Assembly: GCA_024741835.1 (NCBI GenBank)
Contig: JAENRP010000127.1
Coordinates: 8,235 to 72,234 of the forward strand
Direction: 5' to 3'
From: Diplocarpon mali
Taxonomy: Eukaryota; Ascomycota; Leotiomycetes; Helotiales; Drepanopezizaceae
DNA: 64,000 bases
In this document: positions 23,599 to 35,723 of the stretch, in pieces
How the letters are laid out: every line of letters starts with the position of its first letter
Position numbering within the stretch: the first letter of the stretch is position 1
The notes under the pieces: model-generated
Told to the model about the DNA's origin: nothing
The model's database searches: none
What the model saw: the letters and a program-made list of their open reading frames with translations, nothing else
Translations under genes and position numbers: made by a program

Positions 23599-24711
23599 TG
23601 ATCGAGTAGTGGCACATATTATTGATAGACGACATTACAGGTTGTGACGAGGGATGCTGAAAGCATTTCGAAGTAAACAAGCGGACTCGCTAATCATTTT
23701 GTAAAGTCTTTAGCGCAGTATTTGCGATGATATTCCGTTCGCATCAAAATTCTCAAGCCCAGACTAAATGAATGTTTGAATTTCCAAGCATCGGTACTTT
23801 CGGGGACTCCAATAATGATGTTGAAAAGGTAAGTAACCCGTGCTTCGTCTTTGCAGCTGAAGCTCATCACCCTACTCTGAAAATCATATCAGTTGATTCA
23901 GTCCTACAATAACGCATCGTATGCACCACATCTTCTTCTAAAAGGTAATCTTCCTTCCCCCCTGGATCTTGGCCAAGGGCCGAAAAGTAGACTGAAATTT
24001 CCCAGACCCGGAAGTTCGCCGGCCCAACTTCATCCATCCACACCTTTCCCTAGTCACGCTCTATCATGAAGACATGCGCTCTTGTCAACGTGTATACAGG
24101 GATTATACGGTTTTGCTACCTACCTAAGTTTCGCCTAAAAAGGCCGTCCTGATATCCAGGCCTTCTTGAGATATGTAGTAGATATCGCATGCTCGGCCGA
24201 TCTGAATACAGTTGTATAACCGTACCAGAGATTGCAATAGATCTTTTGGAATCGTGCGGCGGCCGATCCATCTGCCTTGTTCGGTGGTATCTGAAACAAA
24301 TTTAAGGTGTCTCAAGAGCCGCGAAGGCTCGGGTATGGGCATCTCGATCTTGGCTGCAAGCCACCTGGGAGCCTACCAACCAGAAGTTATCCAGGGAAGA
24401 AATTCACCGTCTACAGGCTTGATGGAGAATAGCGCAGTAGATGAATCAGATGCTGCGAATTTAGCCCATGGATTTGTTGTGAGTCCCGGGTCCATAAATC
24501 CGCAATGAAAAGTATCACATGAGGAGAGTAAATCATACTTGCGTCGCAATATTGAGTCTGTCCAATGGGATAAAACGGCGTCCATTATCTGCTTGCGCAT
24601 TGTGATAGGATAGTCTGAAAACTTCTGTGCATCCACCAGGAACGCCTGCAATGCCTCTCTTAAAACGCCGTGTCGTGCTCATGCGAATGTTGAAGCCCAT
24701 ATGAGTTCTCA
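23599..24711. other. no supported gene between GLY1 and LIP5
   Basis: Convergent intergenic region. Frames at 24124-24651 on both strands are short and mutually overlapping, with no motif. It must hold the 3' ends of both flanking genes. Confidence 0.4.
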
Positions 24712-25982
24712 TTATACAACAGCCTTCTGCCTCCCAGTGGCTTCGTCCCTTAATATTGTAATACCCCGCCTCTTCTTCAATACATTCTCGATGAATGCCT
24801 CGCCCGCCTTGTACGAACTTCTGACTAAAGGCCCACTCGCGCAGTACAGGAATCCCATGTCGAGGGCCCGCTGGCGCCACATCTCGAATTTTCCGGGTGT
24901 AACGTACTCCTCGACTTTCATATGGCGCTTCGTTGGTCGCATATATTGGCCGAACGTCACCACATCAACATTAATTTTGCGAAGTTCTGACAGAGTGTGA
25001 GTCGTTGCAAGTCCAGATGTAGATTAGGGTACCTACCTTTCAACGTCTCCATAAGTTGGTCATCCGTCTCGCCTAGACCTAACATAATGCTCGTTTTTGT
25101 AATGAGAGTTGGGACGGTTGTCTTTGCTTTCTCTAGTACCAATAAACTCTGCCTGAACTTAGCCCTCCGATCCCGAACGAATGGAGTCAACTCTTCGACA
25201 GTCTCCATATTGTGCGCGTAGACGTCCAAACCACTCTTTGCTACCATGGCAACCATCTCCAAGTTTCCTTCAAAATCTCCGGTCAACGCCTCAACAAGAG
25301 TTTCCGGTCTCTTCTGCTTTATTTTCATGATCGTCTCAGTCCAATGCCGCGCCCCTCCGTCTGCAAGATCATCGCGGTCCACAGACGTCAGTACCACATA
25401 TCCCAAACCCCAACGAGCCAAAGCCTCCGCGGTATGCTCTGGCTCGTGAGGATCCAAAGGCGGTGGCGCCTTCGAAGTCTTGATGCTGCAGAATCGACAT
25501 CCTCGCGTGCATGTATCTCCCATCAGCATAATCGTAGCGGTAGCTGCGCTCTTATCCCCTCCACCCCAGCAGTCGGAAATATTGGGACATCGTGCTTCTT
25601 CACAGACAGTATGCAGACCCAATCCACGTAAGTCCTTCTTGATCTTCTTATAGTTTGAGTTGTCAGGAATTGGAGTCTTCAACCATTCCGGCAGTCGAGT
25701 AATCTGCCTTTTCCTCCCCGGCGGCCCTACCATCGCTGTCCGCAGTTCCAGCGCATCTTCGTTGGAAAGGGGCTCATCTGCCGCACCCATAAACTCCGTG
25801 AACGAGGGCACGCTGTTCAGTTTGTCTTTAAAGTACGTAGGTCGTCTCTTTGAAGATGGTTCCAGGGATTCGGCTTCGGTGGCAAATGATCTCGAATTAT
25901 GTGAGGCCGAAAATAATGCGCGAGATGCTTGTCGCAGTGGAGTTTTATTCAAGCACCTAAATCTTGCTGCCGTCGCTGCCAT
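24712..25982 (-). CDS. LIP5: mitochondrial lipoyl synthase
   Basis: Radical-SAM enzyme inserting two sulfurs into the octanoyl groups of mitochondrial 2-oxoacid dehydrogenases and glycine cleavage H protein. Exons 25037-25982 and 24712-24986, 406 residues; the 50-base intron (GTAGGT..CAG) keeps the frame at TLKELRKIN. The N-terminus is Arg/Ser/Ala-rich without acidic residues for about 35 residues, fitting a mitochondrial presequence. The auxiliary cluster motif is [12 protein letters not shown] (Cys127, 132, 138), the SAM cluster CTRGCRFC (Cys158, 162, 165). Further signatures: [49 protein letters not shown], and [12 protein letters not shown] containing the conserved C-terminal Ser. Length is normal and nothing is disrupted. 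Confidence 0.96.
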
Positions 25983-28884
25983 TGTGTATATATTCAGCTC
26001 GCGGGCGCAGTGTGTAAATGGGATAAATCTGTCGGTGGTCTCAACGATTTCTCTCCCTGGGATTCGAAAAGCGGAATCGCTACCGGCCCGACTCTCGCTA
26101 ACATGTAGTCACGTGACTAGAAGAGCAAGTAGTGCATTATCTCGAGGTGTTTTCTTCTTATTGCTCCTCTCCCCAGCAATCCATTTTGCTTAATAAACTA
26201 TCCTGCCAGTCCCCACTGGAGCTGATTGGAATCCGTGCCGCAGTAATCACCTTCATGGTTGCTTTCCGGTTACAAATGCGGTACCCGTCCTTGGCCCAGT
26301 GGTAGGTTGTGCTTTTATTGCCAATATAGTTTCCCAACAATTCATCCTCCAATACATCTCTTGACACTGGTACAGGGCAAATTGAAAGGTCCTACAATAA
26401 GTATTCAGATCATTCTAGCGCCTAAATTGGGGTTTAGAGTACCCAAAACCCTAAAATGTTGACAGCCATATTGATCATGTTCTGTGGGCAATTGTCCATG
26501 TCAGTTCAAGCATGAGTCACAGTTCAATATCTCTTTCAATTTATCTGAAGATGATTCTAGGAGACGTCATGTTTGCCGGTATCCCCTATAGGTAGCTGGG
26601 GAGTGCTTTTGGCTGCTTACCTAGGCAATATTTGCAAAAAAATTTCGGCGTTGAGGGTAGTCAAATTCTTGGGAGACTGGAAATGGGTCAGTCTTTGCCA
26701 GATTTTCATTGATACTCTACTCAGGGCGGGTCTATTAGCATTAACCTGTGTTATGTCAGTGTTGTTTTTGCCTACGCTTCTGCCTTATTTAAATTCTTTT
26801 CAAGAAGGAAGCTATTTTTGACGCAACATGATTTCTAAGTCTACGTACTAGAAATAACATCTTATTGTTGTCCGGTTGATACCTTTGCTGGCTGTATTTA
26901 TCTTTTCGCCGAATTTTAATTGTCGAATTACAAGCTGTACACAAGAGAAGGTTAGGATTTGCTCCAGAGATGGCAGAGATCTCCCGAGAAAGGCCAACTG
27001 TATTTGTACCCATGATCTTGAGTCCATCTCTGACGAAAGAATTTCTTGCCGCAGAGGCACAGCTGAGATACAGTGTATGGTTGCCAAGTAACCAGCCTTC
27101 GAAGTCATATCTTTCCTTTTATCACGACTATCTCTACATGAACAGTGCTATTATATGGATTGCCTAGGCTCCAAAAAGCATGTACAATGAGACAGAACCA
27201 CGTATCCCACCAGGGTGGTAGCACTGCAATTTTGTTTGCTGGCTCTGCTGCACCGAATTGAAAATAGAGTGCTGTCTTCGATATCGCAGCTTCATCTGCT
27301 TTTCGCTAATTCATGGCCAAGTTTATTACAGTCAACGTAGGGGATGTTACAGGGTGTTATGCCTAGGTTGCTGCTGTAAAAGTTGGGTTTTGCATAGGGT
27401 TCATTCAGTTGAGAAGCTGCAGTGAAAATTCCATGTCAGTCGAGAATTAAATTTCAGATTCAGATTCCTCAATCCAGGATACGGATACCTAATCTGATGA
27501 GATAAGCCATAACATAGTCTATAAGCCGTTCATAAGAAAGCATGGATACATTCTGAGAGGGTTTGCTTAACTACAAAGATAGTGACAGGGATTCTCAACG
27601 AAAGATGCATATAGTTTGGCACTTTCGTATGCCTATTGAATTTCTACTACTTTTAAGCCACTGTACAAATTATCATAAAAAGCTATAACTGACTAGTAAT
27701 TTTTACATACTCATGATTTCATTTCGGTATTCTATATTAGTTTTAAACTATATGACCCGAGCGGAAAATGCTGCAGACGGATTAGGTGTAAGGAGGAACT
27801 AGTATAAAAGCTCCTCGAATTTAGTACTGAGCCTATGATGCCTATAAAAGACCCTGGTTCCTTAGACAAGATTCTAGCCATAGTCATAATTGTTCCCTTT
27901 CGGTCTTGGGCGAGTAGGTTCTCAAGAAGGCGCCTAGATGAATATAGTCGCTTTAGGTTCCTTATTTTAGGATAAGCCCTGTTTACTAATAGCGGCTACT
28001 TATTGGATTGTGTGAAGCGTCTAACTTATCGGTGGCTGCTATCAATTTTAATACCTCTGATTAAACTAGCTTTCGAAGAAAATCTTGTGAAGGTTTCGAA
28101 AAGTTCTGGCTTAATTCGACTAAAGGTTTGATGTTTTGTAGACGAAAGGAATTAATCTCGGCTTTGCAGACTCTTAAAAGAATCTGCAGGTACGTAGGGT
28201 ATCCTTTTCAAGTATGAACTCGTACTAGGATGCGGAATACGATGCTACCTGTGCGATGGCCGCGATAAGGTGTTGAGTCGTTGTTTCCCCTCTGATGTAC
28301 TCACTCAACAACGATAGCTTCACCTTTTGTGAAATCGCGAAACGAAGCTTAATTGTTATGAAACGCTGTTATGGGGAAAGAAATCACCCGCACTATTAGC
28401 TGGGCTTTGGCGCAGAAGATGCTTTGTAAGTACAAGAGTGCAAGTGATAGATTTGCTAATATTTAGCATAGTAACCCAGCTTGGCGACCCAGATACAATC
28501 ATAGTTAACACTAAATACTGTGACACTATAACCGCGACGTTAGTACTATTGACCAAGAATGCTATATGTTGTGGATGCAGTAACCTATAGATTGGTTATC
28601 TCTTGATGTAAGTAGTCTCTATTCCAAATCATATACAGTCCTAGCATAGATGTAAGTGCGAAATGTCTCCAAGGAATATTTGAAGCGAAGTAAACAAACA
28701 TGTTGTTCTTTCTACCCCGCCATACGCTAGCCGTGAGGTATAGCCACCCCTGAGTTGCCATACCGTTCGGCATTGAGATGAAGCTTCATCTGAGAACATT
28801 TCTTACCACACAAAATCAAAATCTCAAAATGTTAAAGACATAACTCCATTAATCCCCCAGACCTCATTTGACTTGCAGAGCCTC
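25983..28884. other. AT-rich gene-poor block with a repeat copy
   Basis: The LIP5 promoter should occupy the first few hundred bases. Beyond about 26.4 kb the DNA is AT-rich, with frequent stops in all frames and no motif-bearing ORF. A segment at about 28075-28300 resembles one at 42520-42700 (see repeat entry), which suggests that mobile DNA built this block. Confidence 0.5.
28075..28300 (+). repeat. dispersed repeat, copy A
   Basis: Contains in order GAAAAGTTCTGGCTTAATTC, a TTTGCAGACTC..AAAAGAATCTGCAGG segment, and GGTGTTGAGTCGTTGTTTCC. The same three blocks in the same order, with mostly transition differences, occur at 42520-42700. No coding capacity; class unknown. Confidence 0.5.
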
Positions 28885-29817
28885 ATGCCATCAAAGCGCC
28901 AAGTCCGACGCGTCACTAGCAAACCCCGACCACGCTCCACCTGCAAGACCATCTGTCTCATCCTCCTCATCCTCCTCGCCCTCACCATCCCTCCCTTTCT
29001 CCTCCTCTACCTCCGGCCCTACCATCGCGCTCTCGCACATGAACTCTCGTACTTCTCGGAGCTACAGCGCCTGGACCAGCTCGATTCGCAATGGCTCTAC
29101 AGACCCGACAACCTGCCCGATAGCCCGCGCAAGCCTCCCGCGCACAACAACCGGACCCTGCCGCTCGTCCATGACATCCCCCAGCTGTCGAGCTGGGATT
29201 TCCAGGCGCAGATGGATCTCCACGCGGATGGGACGGGCCGGCATCCTGGTCGCGAGGCGTGGGTTTATTTTGGGGGAACACCCAGAAGGAACAGGCTCAT
29301 GGATAGGATAAGCGCATTCCAGAGACCGAATGGGAGTTGTATCAACACGGGAGATATCTGCGCTGCGTACAATGAAGGCTTCAATGCCGTGATTGAGAGG
29401 TTCCATGTTGATAGAGGAGTGAACCATGGAGGGAAGCGGACGTCGAAAGCGTTTTTCGCGTTTGCGGACTGCGACGTCAGCCCTCTCATGTGCGACAACA
29501 CGAACCAATGGCCGGTTTCACTTCTACATTTGAAAACCGTACAGCCGTGCAAGGTCGAGCATCATTCTGGGGTTCGATGGACGTGCGGGATGAGGTACAC
29601 GAGTGTGAGGCTGCCATTGAGAAGAATGCCGTTCAAGAAGACCCAGACGATTGCCGGTTATGTAGTGCCCGTTTTCCCGAGCGCGCTGGAGCAGTTGCAT
29701 GCTATGTTGGCGTGGGATGGGAGTACTGAAGCGCTTGCGGCGCTTGAGGAGGGGAGCGACTATATCGATATTGTGGAGGCCCTCCCGAAAGTTGAAGATG
29801 TGCAAGAGGACGACTGA
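28885..29817 (+). CDS. single-pass membrane-anchored protein of unknown function
   Basis: Uninterrupted frame of 310 residues from the first ATG. A basic N-terminus (PSKRQVRRVTSKPRPRS) is followed by one hydrophobic segment at about residues 23-46 (ICLILLILLALTIPPFLLLY), predicting a type II protein with a lumenal or extracellular C-terminal domain. That domain has several Cys (CINTGDICAAYN, DCDVSPLMCDN, QPCKVEHHSG, WTCGMRY) that could form disulfides, and conserved-looking strings such as FFAFADCDVSP and TIAGYVVPVFPS. I recognise no catalytic motif; glycosyltransferase-like DXD is not evident. It begins exactly where the AT-rich block ends, and codon use is GC-biased like other genes here. 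Confidence 0.72.
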   Translation: MPSKRQVRRVTSKPRPRSTCKTICLILLILLALTIPPFLLLYLRPYHRALAHELSYFSELQRLDQLDSQWLYRPDNLPDSPRKPPAHNNRTLPLVHDIPQLSSWDFQAQMDLHADGTGRHPGREAWVYFGGTPRRNRLMDRISAFQRPNGSCINTGDICAAYNEGFNAVIERFHVDRGVNHGGKRTSKAFFAFADCDVSPLMCDNTNQWPVSLLHLKTVQPCKVEHHSGVRWTCGMRYTSVRLPLRRMPFKKTQTIAGYVVPVFPSALEQLHAMLAWDGSTEALAALEEGSDYIDIVEALPKVEDVQEDD

Positions 29818-32646
29818 TGATGGGGATTCTGGCGCATCTAGCTACCAGTTTTCCGAAGGCGACAGTGCCACTATCAGTAGTTTGTCATGGATTCTTGATC
29901 CTCAATTTTCCAGTGGCAACAATGTGTAGGCGAGACGGTTAGCACTGAGCTCCAAGGACATGCTCCGAGAGATCGCTGGTGCATGGACACCCACTAAATA
30001 TCCCATACTAATAAGTGTGCCAAAGGAATCTCTGACTTCTATTTTCAACGGTAGAAAAATTTCCTCCTGTCCATAGGAATTCGGTGTTACATCTGATCGC
30101 ATACTTTATTTGCGACTCGAATCTTTTCTACGCTCTAACAAACAGACGGAGTCTGGCTAATACCGGTCAGCAGCACGCGCGAGATGGCTCGTTTATAATT
30201 CACCTAGATGCTGAGATACCTGAATGAAAGTGCCACAAGATAGCCACAAGACCCGTGAGACAATACCAAAACCTGTAAATGCGCTCAACAAGTTTCAAAC
30301 AAATCACATTCCAGCCGCTCACCCAAACTTTCCCTTCAATAGCCGTACCGTTGCCATATCAACGCGGACTAATTAACCCGCCTCCAATTCCGAGCGCGCT
30401 GCTTTTGAAGAAGTGATCACCGCTGAAATAGCCTTCTCATATCTCCGTTTTGTACAGGCCTCGGGCTTCTGCCGACAAGTCGTCTGCGGGTGACAGTGAT
30501 TGAAAGCTGGCCGCTTGATCTACTCCCGTGGCTTTTTAAGGCTTTTTCGAGTGCCCATCGGTCACCATTCACAATCTCTGGTAGCATTTGCTGGTAAATT
30601 CGCATATATCTTAGGAAGCGGGATCAGCCCGTATCCTCCATTTGCTGTGTGCTTGTTGTGAGGAGCATGCCCGTGTCAATAACCTCACTCAGTTCTCAGA
30701 CAGTTTATGGTACCATGTCGACACGGAACACGCCTGATGTGACAAGAACTCGCCAACACCCGTGGATCCATGCCGCGCGCGGCGAGACTGGATATGGGAG
30801 TTGATTTGGACGTCCTGGGATTTCGGGACCGGTGAAACTCGTATCATGGACCTCCAGCTACGCCGTCTCGTAAACCTTGCGAGGCACGGTGTTGGTGTAT
30901 AGAGCGATCAAGCCTCCCTTCTTGGTTACCACATCCCACTCGGCACGTTGAATACGAACCCCGAATCCTCTCGCTCTTATCGCCATCTTGATCTCGATGC
31001 TTTGTACCCCAGGATCCCATCTCCGTCTTGCTATTATTGGTAATGCCGTCCCAACCAAAGCAAGCGGCTCGGAGAGAGCCGAGCGTCCCTGGCCGTAGGT
31101 AGGGATCCACAGGCGATCTGAGCTGACCTGGAGCCGGGGGTTGTCATCCTCGTTTGCTGCGCTCGAGCCGCAGTTTGACTTTGTAGCCGTTATACTTGAG
31201 GGCCTGTGAAGGAGGTGATATACTGTGTACTCTGTAGACTATGCGAAAAAGAAGAAGTAGAAATAAAGCAGTGCAAGGTAGAGGGTTACACCAGTTGAAG
31301 ATAGTTCCCGTCCAGGGAGGTATAGAAAGATCTCTAATCTGCCCATCCTATCCTGGCCCCTGCATTTTGCATACTTTAAAGAGTCCACCCCGAAGAGTTG
31401 GAAGCGAGCACCGCACTTGCAGTCATATGAAGAAGTATAGCTGCTGGTATGCGGCTCGCTTGGGTAAACAAACAAGTCGCCGAGCAAGGCCTGCTCTGCT
31501 CGGGACGAAGCGAGACGAGACAAGTTTGATGTCGATGTCCATGGCCCAACCTCCTCTTTTCGAGGCCATTTATCACCAGCTCAGCTCCGTTGGGTGCCAC
31601 GAGTACTGACAGGGTGCCGTGCCAGACAGCCACGCAGAGGCACAAGTAGGGGAGCGGGCCAAGATGACTTGACGCAAACGAATTCTGACAATCCCGGGCA
31701 GCTAGATTGCCAGTGCGAAATTGGCCTCGAAAGGAACGGGTTTCTGGTTTGTTTTGGTCTCGTCCGACATGCTTTGCCCTGTATGTAGCATTACCGCCAT
31801 GCCCATGCACGCCTTGTGCAGCAGCATCTGGGCGGAGGATCTTCATGCCTGTCGCACACGTTCGAATCAAACCCAACCTGCCAGACCACCCATAAGCTCA
31901 AGCACATCTGTAGAAGTACCTTGGAAAGAAAGCACCGAGTCGCGACGGGACAAAAACCGTCATCCCATCCACCAACACTCTGTCATACCACTACCAGCAC
32001 AACCTTTCGTCCGCGCCTGAAGCCCTCTCCCTCCGAGCATGCCCTCACAAACCCCACAGTCGCATCCTCTGCCGTCGTCTCTCGCTATCTGGGCGTCGAT
32101 TGAGGGTTGACGGGAGCGCAATTGAATGCGCGACATCGTAGAGAGCTGCGCCGGGAGCTCGAGTCTGTGAGGGCGAGGTCGATGAAGGAGGCACAGGCGT
32201 CGACTCAACGACTGTAGTAACATTGAATGCGCCGCGACAATTCACGCCCCAGAACCTGCTCCAGCCGCGCGCTGCGTGGTGTTTGAGATACGCATAGCCA
32301 AGTTCGCGCGCAACGGCGTTGCGTAGTTCGAATTCGAAAGTTTCTGTTGCGGGGTGCTGTCTCCCGCGGCCTCGATACTCGTCCTGGTATTGGTACTCTT
32401 AGTCGAGTCTCGCTACTTCGCCATCTAGTTTTCACCACTCCCAGCCTCTTCATTTTCACCACCAAGCCAACCACACACCCCAGACCGCAGACCTGACCGA
32501 GAGGCTTTCTCTCCCACACTCTTTTCATAGCATCCCTTACATCTGCACCATCAGATTCCTGCCTCCTCGGAATCGCCACATTCCTCGACCCCGATCGAGA
32601 ACCACAACACCACACGTCGCGTTCGTGATACCACGCGCCATTCTGA
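29818..32646. other. no supported gene
   Basis: Short frames on both strands only. A minus-strand frame at 30844-31130 ending in LYTNTVPRKVYETA has a plausible protein-like composition but no start, no recognisable domain and no neighbouring exon. The right end, 31900-32640, is likely 5' sequence of the large protein that follows. Confidence 0.35.
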
Positions 32647-34965
32647 GTTGCAGCTCGCCCTCGAGGCTGGACACCGTCCCGGTTCACCTTGTCGGCCTCC
32701 CCTTCACTTCCACCAGCAGCAACGGTGACGACCTCACCCCCTCGCCCTAACGACCTTGACGACTTTGACGACCAAGTAACGCCCAACCCCGCGCAACGCC
32801 AGCAGCAGCGCATCTTACGGAGAACGCACATCGAAGCTATCTCTGTAGGAATCAGTCCTCCGCCACGAGCTAGATTTGTGCAGCATCGAAGAAGCGGACT
32901 CTCCCATGATTTTGACGACGGTCTAGCTACATCAACCCCGCCAGCAAGTCCTCACCATTACTCTCCCGAAGCTGAGCGTCGCCCTCACAGAGCTCTCCGT
33001 ATCTCTCGCAACACCGCCAGCGCCATCCTCTACACACTTGAAGAAGCTTTACGTCAGCCCCACCCATTCACGCCCGATCTGGTCGAGGAGAACGCGTCAA
33101 TGTCCGACCTAGTGGGTGGAGGGCCTTTTGCTAGCAACAATCAGAGTGGCAATGGGAGACCCCAAGCCCCGCCGGGGACGAGCGGCTCGCCCAGCATCAA
33201 GGGGCCGCGGGACATAATGCGCGAGCGGAATGCGAGAGAAGCACGGAAACGGGTAGAAATGGAGCAGAAAGAGGCGCTGGACCGCGCCAGAGCTGCGGAA
33301 GAGCAAAGGCTGGTTGATCTAGAAAACCAGAGGGGTGCAGAGAGAAGGGGCGAAGCTGCTGCTGGCGCTGCGGCGCATCAAAGAAGGAGCGGAGAATCTA
33401 CACAACGGGTCGCCGGTCGCACGACTGGGCCAAGGATATCAGATGGTTCTCAACGCGATAGAAGATCTGGGGATCCTGCATACGATGAGCTACAAGGCTT
33501 AGGTCGCGGCGCAAGAGTTGCCGCTGGAGGCGAGAGTGTGTCAACTGCTAGACCTCGCCCGTCACAACAGCAATCTCAGCAAGCGAGACCTGGACAGCCA
33601 GGACAGGCACAGCGAACTTCGAGAGCTGAAGCTGGTACCTCTGCACCCTCCCAGGCCGCCGCCCCAGCGCGATCATCATTTCCTCATGCCTTTGAAAGGT
33701 GGGAGACCCTCTCGGCCCATTGGGAGGGTCTCACGTCATTCTGGATTCGCAGACTGGAGGAGAACAGCAATGAGATCAACAGAGATCCGCTGTCACAGCA
33801 ATTATCCAGACAAGTGACGGATTTGTCAGCTGCTGGAGCCAACCTTTTCCATGCAGTTGTCGAGCTACAGCGCCTGCGAGCTTCTTCGGAACGGAAATTC
33901 CAGAGGTGGTTTTTCGAGACCAGAGCGGAGCAGGAGCGTGCTCAAGAGATTCAGGCCATGACGGAATCCAGTCTTGAGCAAGAACGTGCCGAGCGAGCGG
34001 CCGCGATTGCCGAGGCCGTATCCAGGGAGAGAGATAAGTCGAATATTGACAAGCAATTAGCTGAGATGAAGAGGGAGCTCCAGATCTCCAAGGAGGAAGC
34101 CAGACGTGCGTGGGAGGAGCTTGGACGACGAGAACAAGAAGAGAGGGAGCGGACTGCTTCGCTGAGAGACGGTCAGCCTACCCTGGTCGGTGGTGTGCAA
34201 GTTGTGCCGATGATGCCGGGTGTTCCCAGCAGACACGGAAGTGCTCGAGACCCGCCGAGCGATGCTCCATATGCAGCAAGTCAAGCACCGGAGGTCGAAG
34301 ATCCTATTGACGATCGTGATACCAACTATCAACAATACGCTCAGTCCCAGGGGTCCGAATCCGCTGACCCCTTTGTCACTACTCCCACCACCAGAGCGAA
34401 CACCGACCCGTCACTCCCGACACATCCTGCCTTCACCCACTCCCAGGAGCACTCCCAATCCCCAGCACCAGCCGTCCAGCCCGCTTCTAGCTCAGCCTTT
34501 TACCAACAGTACCAAGGAAGCGGCCTCATACCAGATCCAGCAGACCGTCAGACCCCCTCCGAACCTAGCGCGATGTCCGATGATGAGTATGAGATCGACT
34601 CACAAGGCCAATTCATCCGCGACGCCCAAGGCAACAAGCTCCGCTACCAAGGCGCGGGCTCGGATGCAGACACCGACGAGTACGACGTAGCATCGGAGCG
34701 CGAGAGCGAGATCGCGAACAGGCCAAGCTACGGCCAGGTCTCGGGCGTCGAGTACGGACGAGGCGCTCCATCAACCGCCGCCTCGCGCCCTCCCACCTCG
34801 AACCCTATGGTCGGGGAACCAGTCGATTACTCGGGCGAGGGATACGGAGCCGGGCCGGAGTGGGCGGCGGTGCCGAGACATCACCATCCGACGAGATTGA
34901 GCGATGTGCTAGAAGAGGATGAGCACAGCCGGACCTCTGCCAGCCAGGTCAGCCGTCGCGAGTAG
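32647..34965 (+). CDS. large low-complexity coiled-coil protein, unknown function, 5' end unresolved
   Basis: Open frame of about 770 codons to the TAG at 34963-34965. Visible parts: a Ser/Pro N-terminal region followed by NDLDDFDDQVTPNPAQRQQQ, a helix around RTHIEAISVG, then SRNTASAILYTLEEALRQPH. Next comes an Ala/Glu/Arg coiled coil (RERNAREARKRVEMEQKEAL), a Gln/Gly-rich linker, a folded-looking segment (RWETLSAHWEGLTSFWIRRL, AAGANLFHAVVELQRLRASS), and a long second coiled coil (about 33940-34150). An acidic, Tyr-rich C-terminus carries DDEYEIDSQGQFIRDAQGNK. The first in-frame ATG is only at about 33100, downstream of conserved-looking sequence, so a 5' exon with the real start is probably missing from this model. 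It resembles conserved hypothetical proteins of filamentous ascomycetes; I assign no function. Confidence 0.7.
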   Translation, partial: VAARPRGWTPSRFTLSASPSLPPAATVTTSPPRPNDLDDFDDQVTPNPAQRQQQRILRRTHIEAISVGISPPPRARFVQHRRSGLSHDFDDGLATSTPPASPHHYSPEAERRPHRALRISRNTASAILYTLEEALRQPHPFTPDLVEENASMSDLVGGGPFASNNQSGNGRPQAPPGTSGSPSIKGPRDIMRERNAREARKRVEMEQKEALDRARAAEEQRLVDLENQRGAERRGEAAAGAAAHQRRSGESTQRVAGRTTGPRISDGSQRDRRSGDPAYDELQGLGRGARVAAGGESVSTARPRPSQQQSQQARPGQPGQAQRTSRAEAGTSAPSQAAAPARSSFPHAFERWETLSAHWEGLTSFWIRRLEENSNEINRDPLSQQLSRQVTDLSAAGANLFHAVVELQRLRASSERKFQRWFFETRAEQERAQEIQAMTESSLEQERAERAAAIAEAVSRERDKSNIDKQLAEMKRELQISKEEARRAWEELGRREQEERERTASLRDGQPTLVGGVQVVPMMPGVPSRHGSARDPPSDAPYAASQAPEVEDPIDDRDTNYQQYAQSQGSESADPFVTTPTTRANTDPSLPTHPAFTHSQEHSQSPAPAVQPASSSAFYQQYQGSGLIPDPADRQTPSEPSAMSDDEYEIDSQGQFIRDAQGNKLRYQGAGSDADTDEYDVASERESEIANRPSYGQVSGVEYGRGAPSTAASRPPTSNPMVGEPVDYSGEGYGAGPEWAAVPRHHHPTRLSDVLEEDEHSRTSASQVSRRE

Positions 34966-35723
34966 ACTGTCTGTCTATCTCGTCACATGAAACTCGGCCC
35001 CGAGTCTGCCCTGGATTGGTTGGCAGGTATCGCAACGACGATCATCCATCACAGAAAGAAAGCGGGAGGAAGAGCGCGGGAAGAGCATCAGTTTGGCGTC
35101 CGAGGTAATGGGTCTTGGGTACTGGCTGGCTATGTACGTCGGTACATTTTGTGTCCATGTCACTTGTCTTTCTTATTCATTCTGTTTGAGATTACAGCAC
35201 GGCATGAGCGAGCGCGAGATCTTGTACGTCTGTATCTCCAAAAGTTGAACGAGAATTTGCTACAAAGCAGTCCGAACTCGGGAGGGGGGACAGGAAGAGG
35301 CGTACAGAAAACGCCGTGTATTGTAGAACTAGGGCTGCTGGTATCTTGTGTGCATATACAAATGCGAAAAGGGGGTGAGGGACGGGGGGAGATCGCGGTA
35401 TAGATACTTCGGCGGAGATACTTAATGGAGAGGCTTATTCTGTACTCCTTTACTCTGGCAGTCATGTAAGATTCCGCAATATGTACATGATGGCTATGTT
35501 GTGAATGGATGCTGGTCTTCTGTGAATCTACCCGTGCCGCTTTTAACCTCGGCAGCACTGTAAAAGCAGCGATACGCTGACCCGAGCTCTTGAAATGTTC
35601 GCTGCATCTCAACCCCAGCTCTATCTAAGCTTCGCCAACGTCAAGTTCAACTTCAACTTTGAACTCCGCCTCCGCTGGGAAAAGCACTGGGCTGGACTCA
35701 TTTTCGCGTCTCACGATCCAAGA
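34966..35723. promoter_or_regulatory. intergenic region upstream of SCO1
   Basis: Holds the 3' end of the coiled-coil protein gene and the SCO1 promoter. Several ATGs upstream of the chosen SCO1 start (for example 35595, in frame) precede it. I see no other gene. Confidence 0.4.

Noticed and set aside
26270..26300. tRNA-like A-box (GGCCCAGTGG)
   Set aside because: No matching B-box or foldable cloverleaf follows.
30844..31130. Short minus-strand coding-like frame
   Set aside because: Protein-like composition but no start, domain or adjoining exon.
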